Below are positions 61,715 through 64,000 of a DNA stretch of 64,000 nucleotides, piece after piece. The position numbers were made by a program, and so were the translations under genes. Source of the DNA: Cristatella mucedo (Eukaryota > Bryozoa > Phylactolaemata > Cristatellidae); contig WPIO01000149.1 of assembly GCA_009760855.2 (NCBI GenBank), forward strand, positions 1-64,000, written 5' to 3'. A model generated the notes under the pieces. It saw only the letters and a list, made by a program, of their open reading frames with translations. It was not told where the DNA came from and searched no databases. Numbering within the stretch: position 1 is the first letter of the stretch; every line of letters begins with the position of its first letter.

Positions 61715-62520
61715 ATTTCTTAAATCACTGTCCACCCTAAAGCAAGTCACAACTGACCTCATGTCTAAGTTAATTGCCCAGTATATGAAGACTACTCTAG
61801 GTCATGTACCTACCGTTCTTCAGAGATGAATAGTCCATCCTTGGTCCCTTGCTATTCTCCATACTCAACCTATGGAAAAAGTTATTTAGGACAATTGAAC
61901 AGGATATCACTTTTATGCTAACGATACTTGTTTGTATTTGTCATTCAAACCGTCGGAATCTGTTGCATCAACTAATAAGCTGAATGCTTACCTGGCCGAC
62001 ATTCGATCCTGGATATCAGAATTTTTTTTAACTAAATGATAAAACTGAACAGCTGCAAATAGGGCACTCTTAGTGTGAAAGTTTAGAAAGTTTTGCTCTT
62101 CTAATAAGTGATGCTATTGTGCGACCATCACCACATGCTTGAAATTTAAATTAGCTGTTCCATTTCTCTGCTTAAAGACCTTTGGCGATAACGCTTTAGC
62201 TCTACAGGTCCTAGACTGTGGAAATTGCTCCCATCCTTCTTATGCAATGTCAACAACTCTCCTGCTGCCGACTATGACTCATCCTTTTCAGCTGACCCAA
62301 GCTGCTACTTCCATTCTACTCACTACCTCAACTGGTCTTCGAGTCTGCTAACCTTCCCACTTTCTCTTTGTTTCGTGAGATGAAGGCTGTTGGCTACCAA
62401 ATGCACACCGAAAGCTGCTTAGGCTGTGAGTGCGCTATTAGAAACTCTCCTGCGTAACTACCACATAGCCTTTGTGTCTTTGTGGAGTTACAGCCAGAGG
62501 TACAGTATCTTACATTACAT
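61715..62520 (+). mobile_element. LINE family 1 with internal deletion
   Basis: Starts in the RT core: HFYANDTCLYLSFKPSESVA (YADD changed to YAND) at 61910-61970, LNAYLADIRSWISE, KTEQLQIGHS, SDAIVRPSPHA. It then jumps at about 62142 to KFKLAVPFLCLKTFGDNALA, omitting about 130 codons relative to the 31-kb copy. UTR GTGGAGTTACAGCCAGAGGT, tail TATCTTACATTACATC. Confidence 0.82.
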
Positions 62521-62955
62521 CATTAGATTTGCATTTGCCCTGCATCACATCTATAACAAAGTGACTTCAGCATTACACCCTTCAAAAAGGCTGCTGCAAG
62601 GATATTCATTAAAAAGACCAGACCAACTCCAGCAATTTCCAACCAGGTTTCCTGCTGCCATTCCAAAGACAGGAAAGGGCAGTGAAAGACCAACAATTAA
62701 ATTTGTATATACCAACTCTAAGCCTCTAAAGCAAGTCAGGTTAGAATTCAGAACTAACCACTCCAGAGTCAACAGTTTCGAGTGTTAAAAAACCTCGGGA
62801 ATGCTAAACTAGGCTATACCTAATGCTAAACCTTTCGGTTAGACCTGACGGATCTGTCTGTAGAAGTTCACACTAGTGTTCACAAAGTCCTTATTGAGCT
62901 CTTTACATTTCATTTGGGCCTTGCTGGTGCTACACTGGAATAATTTAGGTCATAA
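62521..62955. other. No recognised feature
   Basis: Ordinary composition. The + frame ending at 62788 has no motif. Confidence 0.35.
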
Positions 62956-62959
62956 CCCT

Positions 62960-63245
62960 ATGTGAAATATCAAAGCTTACATGTAAATAGGAAACCATCG
63001 TCAGAGAAGACCCTAAAGTCGGGGTTTCTCAGGGATCTGTGCTCTGTCCACATCTTTTCACAATGCATACACTCCTTATGTTTTCATCGCCGAGCACATC
63101 TAGGCTTTCATTTTTATGTAGATGACATACCACTGTACCCACGATTTGATCCATCCCTTCTTTCCGCCGTGTCGAACTCCAAACTCATCTGCAGAATATA
63201 TATTGCTAACGTTCATACATGGAATCGGGTGATGGATAAAACCAA
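62960..63245 (+). pseudogene. LINE family 2 RT fragment with intact YVDD box
   Basis: A 95-codon frame: KTLKSGFLRDLCSVHIFSQC (from LK.GVPQGSVLGP.LFT), then HLGFHFYVDDIPLYPRFDPS and IYIANVHTWN. YVDD is an accepted RT active-site variant, so this is the only copy here whose catalytic pair of Asp is intact. Cut at 63245 by the minus-strand copy. Confidence 0.75.
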
Positions 63246-63261
63246 CTAGTTATGGAAAAAA

Positions 63262-64000
63262 CCTAATAATAATAATAATAATATTGCACTTGATAAAGCG
63301 CCCTCAGAGAACTTAATCTCTTTCTAGGCGCTTTACATTTGCTGCAAAGTGATACGCAATAGAATAGTAAGTAAAATCATGCTTGAAAAACAAACAAAAT
63401 GAATAACATGGTTAGGGGTTACATGCACTGGGTCAGCATGCAAATGTGGTTAGTGGCAGCATGAACAGTGTCAGCACGCATAAGCACATCGAGGACGAAT
63501 CACAAGGACCCACTAAATGCTGTCCTAAATAGGTATGTTTTTAAGTTTCTTTTAAATGTGGTCAGGTCAGGGGATGTTCTGATGCAGGTCGGGAGGGAGT
63601 TCCAGGCTGTGGGAGCATACGAGCTAAATGCACGGTCTCCAAAGGATTTAAGGTTTGTACGAGGTATTTCTAGACTGTTGGATTCCGAAAAGCGAGTGGT
63701 ACGATGCTTTGCCTGATGGGGTAGTATCTCTGAAAGATAGGCTGGAGCCATAGAATGAAGAGACCTAAAAGTGAGCGACAAAACCTTGAAGTAAATCCGT
63801 TGCTTGACTGGTAACCAGTGCAGGTCGGCGAGAAGTGGAGTAATGTGGCAACTGCGACGCTCACGACAGACAAGCCTAGCTGCAGAGTTTTTGCACCAGC
63901 TGCAATCGCCTGATCGCACATGCTGGTAGGCCAGTAAGCAGTGAGTTGCAGAAGTCGAGACGAGATGTCACGAATGCATGGACCAACTTGGACGTGGTAT
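63262..64000 (-). mobile_element. LINE family 2, 3' part, continues beyond the window
   Basis: (ATT)n tail at 63264-63285, hairpin, UTR, and the RT C-terminus open from 63919 to 63500 ([60 protein letters not shown] then SGSL and stop). The most complete coding end of the family, and a good reference for its natural C-terminus. Further RT sequence runs off the right edge ([16 protein letters not shown]). Confidence 0.88.

Overview
The window is repeat-dense eukaryotic DNA. It has spliced exons, tRNA-derived SINEs, L2/CR1-like LINE fragments, Tc1/mariner and hAT remnants, solo LTRs and many long microsatellites. There are no operons or Shine-Dalgarno sites. TAZ1 and KIX exons of CBP/p300 type together with this LINE class point to an animal, most likely an invertebrate; I cannot place the phylum.

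The main genic content is on the minus strand and is easy to miss because every exon is short. Three loci, A (about 9.1-15.1 kb), B (36.3-43.7 kb) and C (51.0-52.7 kb), each carry two exons that together encode the TAZ1 zinc-finger domain of the CBP/p300 coactivator family. Splice sites and intron phases are the same in all three. A and B also keep a start exon (MDAPKNSSAS...) and a phase-compatible second exon. All three end in a terminal exon that stops after Val-Asp, and A and C have an AATAAA signal about 440 nt further on. The inferred product is a short TAZ1-only protein with no KIX, bromodomain or acetyltransferase. C is intact over TAZ1, A has a stop after the last zinc ligand, and B has a one-base frameshift in its second TAZ1 exon. 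A separate pair of KIX exons lies at 56.9-57.3 kb, on the upstream side of locus C, so the order differs from a normal CBP gene.

The loci sit in segmental duplications: A about 6.2-18.9 kb, B about 35.4-44.8 kb and C about 46.0-53.6 kb. Related flanking blocks are at 28.7-30.9, 32.0-34.2 and 44.8-46.0 kb, and 3.6-4.5 kb pairs with 27.2-28.7 kb. Similarity is patchy: near-identical over 11-13.4 kb versus 39.7-42.2 kb but clearly diverged over the TAZ1 exons, which suggests conversion or nested duplication. The paralogues act as empty sites that date individual insertions: a TA-flanked MITE in A, a 482-bp solo LTR with 5-bp TSD, a 709-bp element with 8-bp direct repeats in B, and LINE and SINE tails in B and C.

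The remainder is mobile DNA. LINE family 1 ends in (TACAT)n and includes a 318-codon RT C-terminal reading frame at 31-32 kb. LINE family 2 has more than 20 pieces and ends in a conserved hairpin followed by (ATT)n. Two tRNA-headed SINE families are present, one sharing the family 2 tail. Stretches at 1.5-3.5, 18.9-21.4, 24.4-27.1, 53.6-55.4, 58.6-59.7 and 60.7-61.7 kb show no gene I can support.
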